Shown one piece after another: positions 1 through 9,580 of a stretch of DNA of 64,000 bases. The notes under the pieces were generated by a model. It saw only the letters and a program-made list of their open reading frames with translations. It ran no database searches and was not told the origin of the DNA. The DNA lies in NCBI RefSeq assembly GCF_000968535.2, contig NC_016112.1, positions 2,356,001 to 2,420,000 of the forward strand. The letters are read 5' to 3'. The translations under genes and the position numbers were made by a program. Source of the stretch: Methylotuvimicrobium alcaliphilum 20Z (GTDB taxonomy: Bacteria > Pseudomonadota > Gammaproteobacteria > Methylococcales > Methylomonadaceae). Positions within the stretch are counted from its first letter, which is position 1, and each line of letters starts with the position of its first letter.

Positions 1-1082
1 TTCGCGGTGTCGTCGTCGAACTTGCGGCGGCCGCCGCGTTTCATGAACAGATCCTGTGCCTCGTCCAAGAAAATGATACAGCGCTTGCGCCGCTTGGCCA
101 TGGCCACGATACGGCTGAGCGTATTCGAGCCGCCGGACACGAAGCCCGTTTCCAGATTGGCGGCAGAGTGGAACAGGATGGGCAACTGCAACTCCTTGGC
201 CAGGTAGCTGGCTAACTTAGTTTTTCCGGTACCGGCCGGGCCGCTGAACATCACATTAAAAGGTTTGAAGATGCCGTACTCAGCATATTCCGCGCGGCGC
301 TCATACTGATCCTTGATCTGTGCCACCTCGGCCTTGATGTCCCCCATGCCAACCAGGTCGTCGATGGAGCCGTGCACCTGTGCCGGCTCGATGAACTTGA
401 GCGACTTGTGCTGACCCATGAGCTGGAAATACAAGAATCCCAGTACGCCGAGCGTAAGCGCAACCGACAGTACACCACTGACGTTGGCCTTCCAGCCGTC
501 CTTTTCGGATTGCGGGCGGGCACTGGCAAAACGCTGATCCAGGCGCTCAAACAATTCACTGCTGCTGGCGCTGAGTTCACCGCGCGGGATGAAGGCAAGC
601 TTGGCGCCCCAAGGCGCTATGGCCGCTCTGTCGGCGAAAATCTTGGTCTCCATGTCGCTGGGGTAGTACGCGTACTGCTTGCCCTGCGATTCGATCAGGA
701 TGATGCGCTCCGATACGTTCCACAGCAGCGGCTCGTAAACCACCGTAATACGCTCGACCGGGTTCGTTTCCAGGAAGCTCAGCAACGGGCCGTTACCAAA
801 TACCACAGGCAGCTTGTCGTTGAACGTCCACACCTCCTCGCCCTCCGTACCGGCAACAGCCATGGCCTTGACCTGCTCAGCAATGGCGGCCTGCTTCTGA
901 ATGAGTACGAACGAATAGATGCCGGTGGCTGGAATTAGGAGAGCCACAACCAACATCGTCACCTTGACGGCGGTCGATTGAATCACGAACCAGTCCTGTA
1001 TCTGTCTGGCGGCCTTCTTGATGGCGAACCACAGGCCCGGGGATTCCGAAGCCTCGTCGCTACGTTTTAACAAATCCAACAT
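1..1082 (-). CDS. FtsH-like membrane AAA+ ATPase (partial, runs off the left edge)
   Basis: The first 360 codons of a gene that continues beyond the window; the start is the ATG at 1082. Order of parts: short cytoplasmic N-terminus, membrane segment (about residues 38-60), an extracytoplasmic domain, a second membrane segment (about 198-220), then an AAA+ core with Walker A GPAGTGKTK (about 280-288) and Walker B IIFLDEAQD (about 333-341). This is the plan of FtsH, a membrane-anchored hexameric ATPase-protease that extracts and unfolds substrates. The zinc-protease half, which separates true FtsH from ATPase-only relatives, would lie outside the window, so proteolytic activity is unknown. It stands alone here, with no operon partner upstream. 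Confidence 0.8.
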   Translation of the reverse strand, partial: MLDLLKRSDEASESPGLWFAIKKAARQIQDWFVIQSTAVKVTMLVVALLIPATGIYSFVLIQKQAAIAEQVKAMAVAGTEGEEVWTFNDKLPVVFGNGPLLSFLETNPVERITVVYEPLLWNVSERIILIESQGKQYAYYPSDMETKIFADRAAIAPWGAKLAFIPRGELSASSSELFERLDQRFASARPQSEKDGWKANVSGVLSVALTLGVLGFLYFQLMGQHKSLKFIEPAQVHGSIDDLVGMGDIKAEVAQIKDQYERRAEYAEYGIFKPFNVMFSGPAGTGKTKLASYLAKELQLPILFHSAANLETGFVSGGSNTLSRIVAMAKRRKRCIIFLDEAQDLFMKRGGRRKFDDDTA

Positions 1083-1470
1083 GGAAACCCCTAGTTACGA
1101 TCGTTGCGGCACGGTCCATTGCAGGAACGCAAGGCGCTCAAACGCCTTTTTGAAGCCTCTTTATGGGTAACTGGCAGAGAAGAACCTTGAAGAAACCCGA
1201 CTAGCGATTAGAGTCTGATTCTGGCTAGAGGTTCAGTCTGTCGAGCCAGAAGTGTGGGACGTCCGGGTAGCGTCCGTTCCAATCCGCCCAGTCCTGCTGG
1301 TAAAAACGACCATCTTCTTAGGCCCCGCGGCATCCCACGCTTCTGCGGTAAGTTTGGTTCCGCTCAGGATTGGGTCTTGGGCGATTCGATTGAGCGGCGG
1401 AGCTTCGGCCAACAGCTCTCAGAATATATTCCTAAATCGGATGATATTCAGTTTCTTTTTTCTTACCAAC
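1083..1470. other. Intergenic gap, no gene recognised
   Basis: No convincing gene. On the minus strand, about 30 codons ending at a stop near 1227 have protein-like composition (aromatic-rich, ending FWLDRLNL) but are preceded by an in-frame stop, so they may be the tail of a lost gene. The stretch ends at the 40-bp repeat starting at 1471. Confidence 0.5.
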
Positions 1471-1510
1471 AGGACTAGCGGGAGCATTTGAACAGAAACT
1501 TACGGTTTCG
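1471..1510 (+). repeat. 40-bp direct repeat, copy 1 (possible Tn3-family end)
   Basis: This 40-bp sequence, beginning AGGACTAGCGGGAGC and ending TTACGGTTTCG, occurs again without mismatch at 57942-57981 in the same orientation. Both copies lie beside a leftward serine resolvase gene. The inner part (GGGAGC through ACTTACGG) resembles a Tn3-family terminal repeat, which usually starts GGGG and is about 38 bp long. The stop codon of the adjacent gene lies inside it. Confidence 0.75.
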
Positions 1511-1961
1511 ATTCATCGTCATCGATACGGATTCTGCTCAGGCCGTAGTTATCGATTTCCGTTATCCATTTTTCCTCGGCCTCCCCGATAGCTTTAAATC
1601 GTTCGCTCATTTCAATCTCGCTCAAATGATTGACCCCGGTTTGTCTCATCGCGTCGCGGTCCGATAACCTTCCAATTAACTGACTCCAAAAAGTGTTATC
1701 TTCGAACTCTTCAATATAATCTTCAGCCACGGATTCACCTGCGAATTCACCTGAAGTGACGTACTCCCCTCGTTCTTTATCGAAATCGACAAGAGCCTCG
1801 AAGCCCATCTCCTTGGCGTACGACATCAATTTTTGCATCAAATTTCTGTAGTCTTTGGTATCGGCGCGATCATCTGTGCTATGTGCGTGCAAGACCCAAT
1901 CGGCGATATGGATCAAATCGAGCAATATCCGGTATTCTTTTTTCGTGAAGTTTATTTTCAT
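1500..1961 (-). CDS. Hypothetical acidic protein
   Basis: About 153 residues from the ATG at 1961. The frame is open further upstream to 2072, but that stretch is arginine-rich and unlike the rest, so MKINFTKKEYRILL is the more natural start. The protein is rich in Asp and Glu, predicted soluble and mostly helical, with no signal peptide or membrane segment and no motif I recognise. Its last codons and TAA lie inside the 40-bp repeat at 1471-1510, so the natural C-terminus may have been replaced when that sequence arrived. It sits directly downstream of a resolvase remnant and may be transposon cargo. Confidence 0.55.
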   Translation of the reverse strand: MKINFTKKEYRILLDLIHIADWVLHAHSTDDRADTKDYRNLMQKLMSYAKEMGFEALVDFDKERGEYVTSGEFAGESVAEDYIEEFEDNTFWSQLIGRLSDRDAMRQTGVNHLSEIEMSERFKAIGEAEEKWITEIDNYGLSRIRIDDDESKP

Positions 1962-2088
1962 AATGGGGCGCAAAGTTTTAATCGTTAGTCGTAACAGGGT
2001 TATAAACCGTAGTCGCGAATATTGCCGTTTGAGCCTGGCAATATCAGTAGCCCCAATACCATTCTCATACAACGCCCTTATTTACGGA

Positions 2089-2649
2089 TCAATGGTGCTT
2101 TTTATTATCCGCTAAAATACGGTAAACGCTGGCCTCTCCAATGTTAAGCTGCCGGGCGATCTGCGTTTTGGTTACGCCATTGGCCGCGAGTTCAACGACT
2201 TCCTGGCGCAGTCCGGTGGCCAAAGGCTTTCGGCCTTTATACTTGCCCGCGGCTTTTGCCTTGGCGACGCCTTCCCGCTGCCTCTCCAGCATAATTTCCC
2301 GCTCGAATTGAGCGACGCCGCCCAAGACGGTGAGCATCAGCTTGCCGGTGGGCGTCTGCGTATCCATGCTCAGGTTAAGAATGCGCAGGCCGGACTGCTT
2401 TTTTTCCAGCGTCTGAATAATGGCCATGAGATCCGCAACCGATCGAGCTAACCGGTCCAACTTTGTCACGACCAAGACATCGCCTTCTCGGGTAAATTCC
2501 AAGGCCTATTCTAACTGAGCCCGAACGGAAACCGAGGAAACCTGGTCCTGGAAGATTTTTTTGCACTGAGCCGCTTCGAGTTCTCGAAGTTGTGCTTCAA
2601 GCCCGGCAATTTGGTCAGTCGTCGACGTTCTGGCGTAACCGATAATCAT
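2089..2649 (-). pseudogene. Serine resolvase (Tn3 type) with in-frame stop
   Basis: Read from the ATG at 2649 this is a full-length resolvase of 186 codons: N-terminal catalytic motif YARTSTTDQ with the nucleophilic serine, then VTKLDRLARS, FEREIMLERQREG and a C-terminal helix-turn-helix ending near the stop. The frame is broken by a TAG at 2506-2508, between residues AQLE and ALEF, where relatives carry a sense codon. A TTG just after it could restart translation, but the product would lack the catalytic serine. Enzymes of this family resolve cointegrates at a res site. It is related to, but clearly different from, the intact resolvase at 58041-58601. Confidence 0.85.
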
Positions 2650-3192
2650 GTTTCTCTCAATGGAATTTTCAATGCTGTGATAGAGAGTCGATCATAATGC
2701 AATTTAAGGTCTATTGAGAGTGTTAATTCATGATGGGGGCAGCATTTGGAAAAAATCAGCCGCTGGTTCCGACTTCAAAACTATCGGGCATTCCATTCGA
2801 AAAATTGCCACTAATTTCGATGCGAGCCTAGTCAGATTTTGAACGCCTTGGATCGGCTATGAGCCGTCAATGGCGCTTAACGCTTAGGAACTATCATGAA
2901 ATAACTTCGACAACTGTTAGAAGGGGGCGGTGGCTCGATTGACAGGTGTCGGCGGTAGGGAAAGCCGCCGTCAAGCATGGATGTATTCACGGCGTCCTGT
3001 CAAGCGAGTCACCGAACCTCCGCAAAGCCTAATACTTGCCGCAGTTATTTTGTGCATATTCCTTAATTTCATCCTGTCTCTTTTATAGTAGGCTTTGTTT
3101 TTATGTACAGGATCCAACCTAAGCTGCGCGGAATCATTGGCGATACCTCCGGTCAATTTGGAAAAGAAATTTTAAGTTTCCTCCGGTATATG
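2650..3192. other. Intergenic stretch with a small inverted-repeat element
   Basis: No gene seen. It holds the upstream region of the resolvase remnant, where a res site would be expected, and a GC-rich word (GGGGGCAGCATTTGG, 2735-2749) that shares AGCATTTG with the 40-bp repeat. The 87-bp inverted-repeat element is listed separately. Confidence 0.5.
2928..3014. repeat. 87-bp inverted-repeat element (MITE-like)
   Basis: The ends are 19-nt imperfect inverted repeats: CGGTGGCTCGATTGACAGG at 2928-2946 against the complement of 2996-3014, with 17 of 19 matching. The interior carries CATGGATGTATTCACGGCG, which is nearly the reverse complement of a core word in the MITE at 49444-49601. There is no coding capacity. 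Confidence 0.6.
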
Positions 3193-3949
3193 TCAACGCT
3201 TGTGTGAAAGGACGTCGAATATCGGTAGAAGCTCCTGCCGAACAGTATCCAGCACTGCACATTCGATCTCACTAGCAAGAACCTTATGTGCATCAGAATA
3301 ACGCGTCCAGTCCAAGTGATTGATTCTTTCGAAGTCGATTTCGTAGTAGGTGTGGGCCTGGCCAAAGGTGAATGTCACTCTGTCTAACTTACCATCAGCG
3401 GAATGTGTCAATGACATTGAGACATTCCGGCCTCCTGCGATCTTGCGGATCACAATGGCCGTACTCCTATATTCTTCAAAATGGGGAACACCGGCCAAGC
3501 CGGGGACATAGATGCTAAATGGTGGATTTGTTTTTGTAATGTGGCTTCCAAAACCAATAGTATTGCCAATTCTTTCAACACCTGCGCCGGAATTCCTGCC
3601 TTTATATAACTCAATTTTATATGAAGCATTTTCTTTATCATCACTCTTTCCTTGGAAAGTGATTATGGACCTTCTTCCAGAAGACATATTTTCTAATGCA
3701 CCACCATGACCTGACCAATATCGGCAAAATTCCCTGTTGGACTATATTTTATAAGATTGTCTGATATTATTTTCCACTGCAACTCAGTCGCTGTTTGAGC
3801 TGCTGTTACAGCTGTATGGATTGCCTGCAAAGCGAAGCGCTGCTTTTTCCAGCATTATTACCGCCTACAAGATAATTTATTGGTGCTAAATTCAGTTCCA
3901 AATTCGAAATTCTTTTGAATTTCTGAATCGTTATTTTTTCCAGCTCCAT
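3193..3949 (-). pseudogene. AAA ATPase remnant (N-terminal part, frameshifted)
   Basis: Starting from the ATG at 3949 the reading begins MELEKITIQKFKRISNLELN and reaches a Walker A motif VGGNNAGKSS, typical of OLD/AAA_15-type SMC-like ATPases of defence loci. Just after the P-loop the frame shifts (LQAIHTAVTAAQTATELQ continues in another frame) and shifts again near 3690. The following 164-codon open frame carries the region IYVPGLAGVPHFEEYRSTAI seen in the same family. No C-terminal Walker B or signature region follows. The gene is therefore a decayed fragment with at least two frameshifts and a missing 3' half. Confidence 0.75.
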
Positions 3950-3970
3950 TTTCAATAACCCCAAAATATA

Positions 3971-4723
3971 TTAAACAAACCTCACCTCCACCATTTCATT
4001 AAGCCGTTTACGCCTCAATTCCCAATCCCTCATCACTGCCGATAGCAGCTTATAAAACGCCTGACTGTGATTTCGCTCTTTCAAATGGCAAAGCTCATGG
4101 GTTATCACGTAATCGATGCAATCCTTCGGCGCAGCGATCAGCTCCGGATTGAGGATGATAGTGCCTTGCGCGGTGCAGCTTCCCCAGCGCTTGGACATAA
4201 AGCGAAGCTGTATGCCTCGGTCATGTTCGATGCCCAATCTGACAACGTGCCGAACACAAACCGCATAGCGTTCGGAAAAGATGGCCTGGGCTCGAAAGCG
4301 ATACCAATCTTGTAGAAGCGTTTTGACTTTTTCAGTATTGTCCGGATGAGCGGTCTCGATGATCAATCGGCCCTGCATGAGTTTCACTTGATCGACCGCA
4401 CCCGGCTTGACCCATAACCGATATTGCCGGCCTAAATAACGATGCGTTTCACCGGTTACATAGCGCCTTTGGGGAAGAATCGGCGGATAGGCTTCAAACT
4501 GCAATTTTTGCTTAAAAATCCAAGTTGCCCTTTTTCTGACCTTCTCGGCAATGGCTTCTTGACCGGCATTTCTCGGCGCATCGACAATGACCCGGCCATC
4601 AGGATAGACATGAATGGCCAGTGTTTTACGATCGCACGCATTCACCGAATAAACGATCTCGGTCTGTCCGAATAAAATCGAATGCGGCTTGGATTCCTTC
4701 ACGGCTACAACCGGGCCGTTCAT
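3971..4723 (-). CDS. YgjP/M48-like zinc metallopeptidase (DUF45)
   Basis: 250 residues. The zinc-binding helix HELCHLKERNH (HExxH) lies near residues 207-217, preceded by the family signature RWGSC (about 176-180), as in YgjP/DUF45 proteins related to SprT. The start overlaps the hsdR stop by 4 bp (4720-4723), so it is translationally coupled and is the last gene of the restriction operon. Members of this family often travel with type I restriction genes; their substrate there is not known to me. No signal peptide, so it should be cytoplasmic. Confidence 0.85.
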   Translation of the reverse strand: MNGPVVAVKESKPHSILFGQTEIVYSVNACDRKTLAIHVYPDGRVIVDAPRNAGQEAIAEKVRKRATWIFKQKLQFEAYPPILPQRRYVTGETHRYLGRQYRLWVKPGAVDQVKLMQGRLIIETAHPDNTEKVKTLLQDWYRFRAQAIFSERYAVCVRHVVRLGIEHDRGIQLRFMSKRWGSCTAQGTIILNPELIAAPKDCIDYVITHELCHLKERNHSQAFYKLLSAVMRDWELRRKRLNEMVEVRFV

Positions 4724-7700
4724 GACAAATCGCGTCGTTCGGCAATCGATAACACTTGCTGGGTGATGCGCTCGATCAAATCCAGATCCATCGCCAATTC
4801 ATAACGACCTTTGAGGCTATAGAGATAGTCTTCTATTTCGTTCATCATCCCGTTTTTAATGTCCTGGTTACGCGTCCAGTCGCGGATTTTGTGTTCGCGG
4901 ATAATGGCTTCCAGTTTCACTGCGGTCTCTGCGGCAAACAGGTCGGGTGTGACCCCTGGGACCGAGTACGCCGCCAAGGGTTCTTGAATCACGCCATAAT
5001 AGGCTTTGGCTTCGTCGCGGTGCGCCAAAATATCCGGCAAGTCGGAACCGGTTTTACCGCGTAATTCATCTAATGTTTCACGAACACGCTTCAGATATTC
5101 CATGTCAGACAGGCGTTTCGCACGGTGTTCGGCAATCGCTTCATCAATCAGCTCTGACAGCCGTTTATACAAGGCAGGGTCTTCTTCCATCTTTTCGGTG
5201 ATGGTTTTCTTTACCCGTGAGGCAATGGCATCGGCCTTGGCCGCGTCGCCCTCGATCGTTTCAATTTCATGTTCGAATTCATCGATCGCAAACACGTTGA
5301 CCGGCTCAATGAGCTGCTTCACGGCATCGGCCCCGATGTATTTATTCACCATGTTGCGGATTTGGGTTTCATAGGATGAATAATCCACCGCTTCGCCGTA
5401 GCGTTGCTTGACCGCTTGCCGCAGATTGAGGAAATACTTCAAATCGTCCTTGTAGCGGGCGATTTTCTTCTCCGGCGTTTCGTCCTGAAACTTGGCATTG
5501 GCCAATGCCAGTTGCAGGGTTTTGGCAAAAGCAGCCAGACACTCATAAAAGCGTTGCCGCCGGTCTTCCGGTTCCAAATGGCGCTGCATCGCTTCCAGGT
5601 CTTTTTGATTGCCGACTTCCTTGAACACCTCCCAAACATTGGTGTGGCGTTGCGGCAGCAGTTTGATCTCTTCGCTGATGTCGGTCAGCGTGCCTTCGAT
5701 GTCTTCCGGATCGAAACCTTCATTTTCCAAGGCGGCGTAAGTATCGATCGCATCGTTGAGTTCGCCGAAAATACCCCGGTAATCGATGATCAGACCGTAA
5801 TCCTTGCCTTCAAACAAGCGGTTCACGCGAGCAATGGCTTGCAGGATATTGTGCTCGCGCAAGCGTTTATCCAGATACAGGACGGTATTGCGCGGCGCAT
5901 CGAAACCGGTGAGTAATTTGTCTACGACGATCAGAATTTCCGGTTCGTCGGAGTACTTAAAGGCGTTGATGACGCTATCCAAATATTTTTGCTCATTGCC
6001 GTATTTGGCCATCATCGCTTTCCAGAACGCTTGCACGTCTTCCAGCGCATTTTCATCGACCGTTTGATTGCCTTCGCGGGTATCGGGGGCGGAAATCACC
6101 ACCTCCGTCGTGACATCGCCAAACTCGTCAAAGTATTTTTTATAGCGCAACGCCATGGCTTTGCTGGAAACGGCAAGCTGACCTTTTTTACCGGTGCCTT
6201 TGTAATTGGTTTTGAAATGCTGGCCGATGTCATAGGCGATCTCGGCCATGCGCTGTTCGGATTTACTCAGTTCTTCTTCGCGGCGGAATTTCTTCTTGAG
6301 GTCGGCTTTTTGTTCGGGTGTCAGGTCTTTGGTGATCCGTTCGAACCAAAGATCAATTTGTGCCTGGTCTCCGTGTAATTCGCTCATGCGGCCTTCGTAA
6401 AGTAACGGCGTTACGGCGCCGTCGGCTACCGCTTGGTTCATCGTGTATTTATGAATGAAGCCGCCGAACTTGGCCGCCGTGGTCTTTTCCTTCTTGAGCA
6501 GCGGCGTGCCGGTAAAGCCGATATAACAGGCATTCGGGAATACGTTCTGCATTTTGGCGTGCGACACACCGTATTGAGAACGGTGCGATTCATCGACCAA
6601 GACAAAGATATTGCTGCTTTCATCGCTGATCTTGCGCTTGCGGCTGGCCGACTCGAATTTGTCGATAATCGTCGTGATGATGCTGGCTTTGTTGTGGGCG
6701 ATCAGTTCTATCAGGTGTTCGCCGGTCTTGGCTTGCACGACCGGTTTGCCGCAGGCATGAAAAGTCTTGTAAATCTGATCGTCCAGATCGACGCGATCGG
6801 TGACCAGCACGATTTTGGGGTTGTGAATGTCCGGCGATAACACAAGGGCTTTGGCTAACATCACCATGGTCAGGGATTTGCCGGAACCGGTGGTATGCCA
6901 GATCACGCCGCCCGGTCTTTGGCTATCGCCTTTGCGTTGGCTAACCCGCGCTAATGTTGCGCCCACGGCAAAATATTGCTGATAACGGCAAATCTTTTTT
7001 TCCTTGTTGTCGAAGACGATGTACTGATAAATCAGCTCCAGCAACCGTGCTGGCCGCAATAGGCTATGCAGGGCTTTATCCTGCGGCGAAGGCAGACGTT
7101 CCCCAGATTGCCAAAGGGTTTCCATATATGCCCGCTGCCGCTCATCACGTTCGACAAACAAAAGGGCGTTGAAATCTGCTCCGGCGGGTTCATTGACCAA
7201 CTTATGCAAAAGCTTTTCCTGCCCGTCTTTGTCTTCTTCTTTCCAAGTCGCCCAAAACTTGGCCGGTGTGCCGGTCGTACCGTATAGGGCTTTGTTCTGG
7301 CTGACCGATAGCAATAGTTGGGCATAAGTAAACAGCTCGGGGATTTCATCGGTGCGTTGATTGCGTAAATGCTGGCTGATGCCTTCTTCGGCCGCGTCTT
7401 TCAAATCGGGGCGCTTGCATTCGATCACAGCCAACGGAATGCCGTTCACAAACAAGACAATATCCGGCCTGCGGGTCTGTTTGCTGTGTCGGCGTTCTAA
7501 AACAAATTCGTCACAGACGTGATAGACATTGTTTTCCGGATGTTTCCAATCGATGTAATGCAGAGAAAAACTTTTAGTATAACCATCAATGGTTTGTTCC
7601 AGCGCTTTGCCCAAGGTAAGCAGATCGTAAACCTGCTCACTGGTATTCATCAGACTATCGAAAGGAATATCGGTCAAAGCCTGCACGGCTTTTTGAATGT

Positions 7701-7917
7701 TACTCTCGCTGAACGCGTATTTCTGGCCTTTGAAGGTAATCGAGTTGAATTTACGAAGTTGTTCCTTCAACACGCTTTCCAAGATCAGCTTGGAGGTGCG
7801 CCCGCCGCGCAAGGCCAGATTTTCCGAAGGGGTTAGGTATTGATAGCCCAGCTTGTCCAGCAAGGTGACGGCGGGCAGGAGTGAGGATAAATCTTCCAGA
7901 TAATCATGGGCGGCCAT
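4720..7917 (-). CDS. hsdR: Type I restriction endonuclease subunit R
   Basis: 1065 residues, normal for HsdR. The N-terminal nuclease domain shows the PD-(D/E)xK pattern (RPDIVLF then VIECKRP, about residues 149-170). The motor follows with Walker A TTGSGKS (about 340-347) and the DEAD-type box DESHRSQYG (about 440), then helicase motifs through ARVNRLFEGKDYG and a helical C-terminus that binds the methylase core. HsdR translocates DNA using ATP and cuts far from the recognition site. The gene appears intact, but its methylase partner hsdM is frameshifted in this window. Confidence 0.95.
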   Translation of the reverse strand: MAAHDYLEDLSSLLPAVTLLDKLGYQYLTPSENLALRGGRTSKLILESVLKEQLRKFNSITFKGQKYAFSESNIQKAVQALTDIPFDSLMNTSEQVYDLLTLGKALEQTIDGYTKSFSLHYIDWKHPENNVYHVCDEFVLERRHSKQTRRPDIVLFVNGIPLAVIECKRPDLKDAAEEGISQHLRNQRTDEIPELFTYAQLLLSVSQNKALYGTTGTPAKFWATWKEEDKDGQEKLLHKLVNEPAGADFNALLFVERDERQRAYMETLWQSGERLPSPQDKALHSLLRPARLLELIYQYIVFDNKEKKICRYQQYFAVGATLARVSQRKGDSQRPGGVIWHTTGSGKSLTMVMLAKALVLSPDIHNPKIVLVTDRVDLDDQIYKTFHACGKPVVQAKTGEHLIELIAHNKASIITTIIDKFESASRKRKISDESSNIFVLVDESHRSQYGVSHAKMQNVFPNACYIGFTGTPLLKKEKTTAAKFGGFIHKYTMNQAVADGAVTPLLYEGRMSELHGDQAQIDLWFERITKDLTPEQKADLKKKFRREEELSKSEQRMAEIAYDIGQHFKTNYKGTGKKGQLAVSSKAMALRYKKYFDEFGDVTTEVVISAPDTREGNQTVDENALEDVQAFWKAMMAKYGNEQKYLDSVINAFKYSDEPEILIVVDKLLTGFDAPRNTVLYLDKRLREHNILQAIARVNRLFEGKDYGLIIDYRGIFGELNDAIDTYAALENEGFDPEDIEGTLTDISEEIKLLPQRHTNVWEVFKEVGNQKDLEAMQRHLEPEDRRQRFYECLAAFAKTLQLALANAKFQDETPEKKIARYKDDLKYFLNLRQAVKQRYGEAVDYSSYETQIRNMVNKYIGADAVKQLIEPVNVFAIDEFEHEIETIEGDAAKADAIASRVKKTITEKMEEDPALYKRLSELIDEAIAEHRAKRLSDMEYLKRVRETLDELRGKTGSDLPDILAHRDEAKAYYGVIQEPLAAYSVPGVTPDLFAAETAVKLEAIIREHKIRDWTRNQDIKNGMMNEIEDYLYSLKGRYELAMDLDLIERITQQVLSIAERRDLS

Positions 7918-7989
7918 ATTAAAATCCAGTCATTCCTGATTGCAATTTACAATCCTGTTTTGATTCCATTAGAATGACAAGCAACACGG

Positions 7990-8038
7990 CCCCTTTCGTT
8001 TTAGCTACTTGGGTAGTTAAAACGCTAAGGGGTTTTTT
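7990..8038 (+). terminator. Intrinsic-terminator-like hairpin, plus strand
   Basis: CCCCTT pairs with AAGGGG and an inner GTTTTA with TAAAAC around a TAC/GTA core, followed by six T on the plus strand. The neighbouring genes run leftward, so it would end a rightward, antisense transcript or is a remnant of inserted DNA. Confidence 0.55.
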
Positions 8039-8168
8039 ATTGTCTATTGCTTTTGTCATTACCATACCTTACACTTCTTTTAAAGGTTCCCCCTTGATGA
8101 CAAGAGCCCAAGGGGCTCTCTCCGGAAGGAGTAGTCGAGGGGGTCATTTTTTAAGTCATTAAAAAATA

Positions 8169-8831
8169 TCAATAATAATACCGTGTTCCGGTTCTAAAAA
8201 TATCAAATTCACTGCTTAAAGCCGGTTTAATTCGGTCATAATACTCAGTGTCACCTGTTTGCCACTTTCTAAAGATCGCCCAATTGCAATAATCGGCAAT
8301 CTGCAAGCCGTAATGCGACTTTGACGCATGGTGAAGTATCTTGAAACGGCAATCTTCCGGAAGCATTTCTTTAAGTATGTGCTTGATGGCTTTCTCTACA
8401 GATTCCCGTTTACGTTTAATCGGAATGGTGTCGGTGATGACAATGATTTCATCGATATGGGTACCGTTCTCCCGTTCCATCACATGCCGCAGCAAGTATC
8501 CCAGCATCTTCGGATAGAACTGTTTTTCGTCGTGTAAAGCTGGCTCGGTTTTTCTTTTCTCGACGACCAAACTATCAATTTTGATATGATTCAGGGCATT
8601 CCCAAGAATCCCAAACACTTTCTTGCGCACATGTGCATTATCCTCGGCACAATGAAAATATTCGGTATTGAGTCCATATTCCAAACAGTCATGCTTATAC
8701 TCATCAATTTGAGTATAAGTCGAAAATGGGCGTTTCATTGTAACGCTGGTCAAAACAAAGTAAGGCGTCCCCTTGGAACTAAAGTCAAAATTTCCACCTT
8801 CATCGAGAAAAATATAAACGCAGTTAGTCAA
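8169..8831 (-). CDS. DUF3800 domain protein
   Basis: 220 residues. The N-terminus IFLDEGGNFDF with its conserved acidic residues and the later LQIADYCNWAI (about 180-190) are hallmarks of DUF3800, a family with a predicted RNase H-like fold and conserved acidic residues. It lies between fic and hsdR on the same strand. DUF3800 proteins are frequent in defence islands and phages, but a defined biochemical role is not established to my knowledge. A 250-bp spacer separates it from hsdR. Confidence 0.85.
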   Translation of the reverse strand: MTNCVYIFLDEGGNFDFSSKGTPYFVLTSVTMKRPFSTYTQIDEYKHDCLEYGLNTEYFHCAEDNAHVRKKVFGILGNALNHIKIDSLVVEKRKTEPALHDEKQFYPKMLGYLLRHVMERENGTHIDEIIVITDTIPIKRKRESVEKAIKHILKEMLPEDCRFKILHHASKSHYGLQIADYCNWAIFRKWQTGDTEYYDRIKPALSSEFDIFRTGTRYYY

Positions 8832-8854
8832 TTGAAACTCCAGAGCAACAGCGT

Positions 8855-9580
8855 TCAGTGTGTCAATAAAGACAATACCGTTTCAAAGGCTTTGACTTCC
8901 GCCGCTATCGACAACTGGAAAAAATCTCGATAATCGTTTTGGATATGCGCTTTATCCAAGGCTTCGTAATAGGCCAAACGGTCTGCGGCCTGGAAGATCA
9001 CCGGTAAAAATCCGGCTTTCATTAAATCGAAATTCATCAGCAAACGCGCGGTGCGGCCATTGCCATCGACAAAGGGATGGATTTTGACAAAGTCCACATG
9101 CAGGCGGGCGGCGCGTTCGAGGGGGTGACCGTCAACGGCGTGGTAAGACTCTACTAATTCAGCCATCTGTTCGGGGACAGGCAGAAAGTCCGGCGGCCTA
9201 TGTAAGCTACCTGCAATCAAGACGTTCTCATGGCGATAGACGCCGGCGTTCGGGCTATCGATGTTTTTCAACACCAATTGATGGATGGCTTTGATCAACC
9301 GTTCGGAAAACGCCTCGTCACCGGCAATCACCGCCTCGACGTAGTCGATGGCATTCTTGTGATTGATGACCTCGAAATGCTCGCGCATCGACTTGCCGCC
9401 GATGGTGATGCCTTCCAGCACCACTTTGGTTTCTTTCAGCGTCAGCGTATTGCCTTCGATGGCGTTGGAGTTGTAGGTCCATTCCAGTACCCAGTGGTCA
9501 TGCAGGGATTTCAGGGTATGCGGCGGCAGCGGTCGGCGGGCGTCCAGTTCGGCTTTGAGTTGGTCGCAGCGTTCAAACAT
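8855..9580 (-). CDS. Fic family protein (AMP transferase fold)
   Basis: 241 residues with the catalytic Fic motif HPFVDGNGRTAR (about residues 168-179); the histidine and the glycine-rich anion loop are complete. An N-terminal helix carries SNAIEGN (about 37-43), which matches the (S/T)xxxE(G/N) inhibitory motif, so this is an N-terminally self-inhibited Fic protein. Such enzymes transfer AMP from ATP to target hydroxyls. The start overlaps hsdS by 8 bp, so it is co-translated within the restriction operon, where Fic-like genes are often found without a known role. Confidence 0.92.
   Translation of the reverse strand: MFERCDQLKAELDARRPLPPHTLKSLHDHWVLEWTYNSNAIEGNTLTLKETKVVLEGITIGGKSMREHFEVINHKNAIDYVEAVIAGDEAFSERLIKAIHQLVLKNIDSPNAGVYRHENVLIAGSLHRPPDFLPVPEQMAELVESYHAVDGHPLERAARLHVDFVKIHPFVDGNGRTARLLMNFDLMKAGFLPVIFQAADRLAYYEALDKAHIQNDYRDFFQLSIAAEVKAFETVLSLLTH

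Noticed and set aside
2735-2749. Second Tn3-type terminal repeat next to the first resolvase
   Set aside because: Only AGCATTTG is shared with the 40-bp repeat and the orientation is the same rather than inverted, so it does not define an element end.
2971-3156. Leftward ORF of 61 codons
   Set aside because: It overlaps the 87-bp inverted-repeat element and has no homology that I can recognise.
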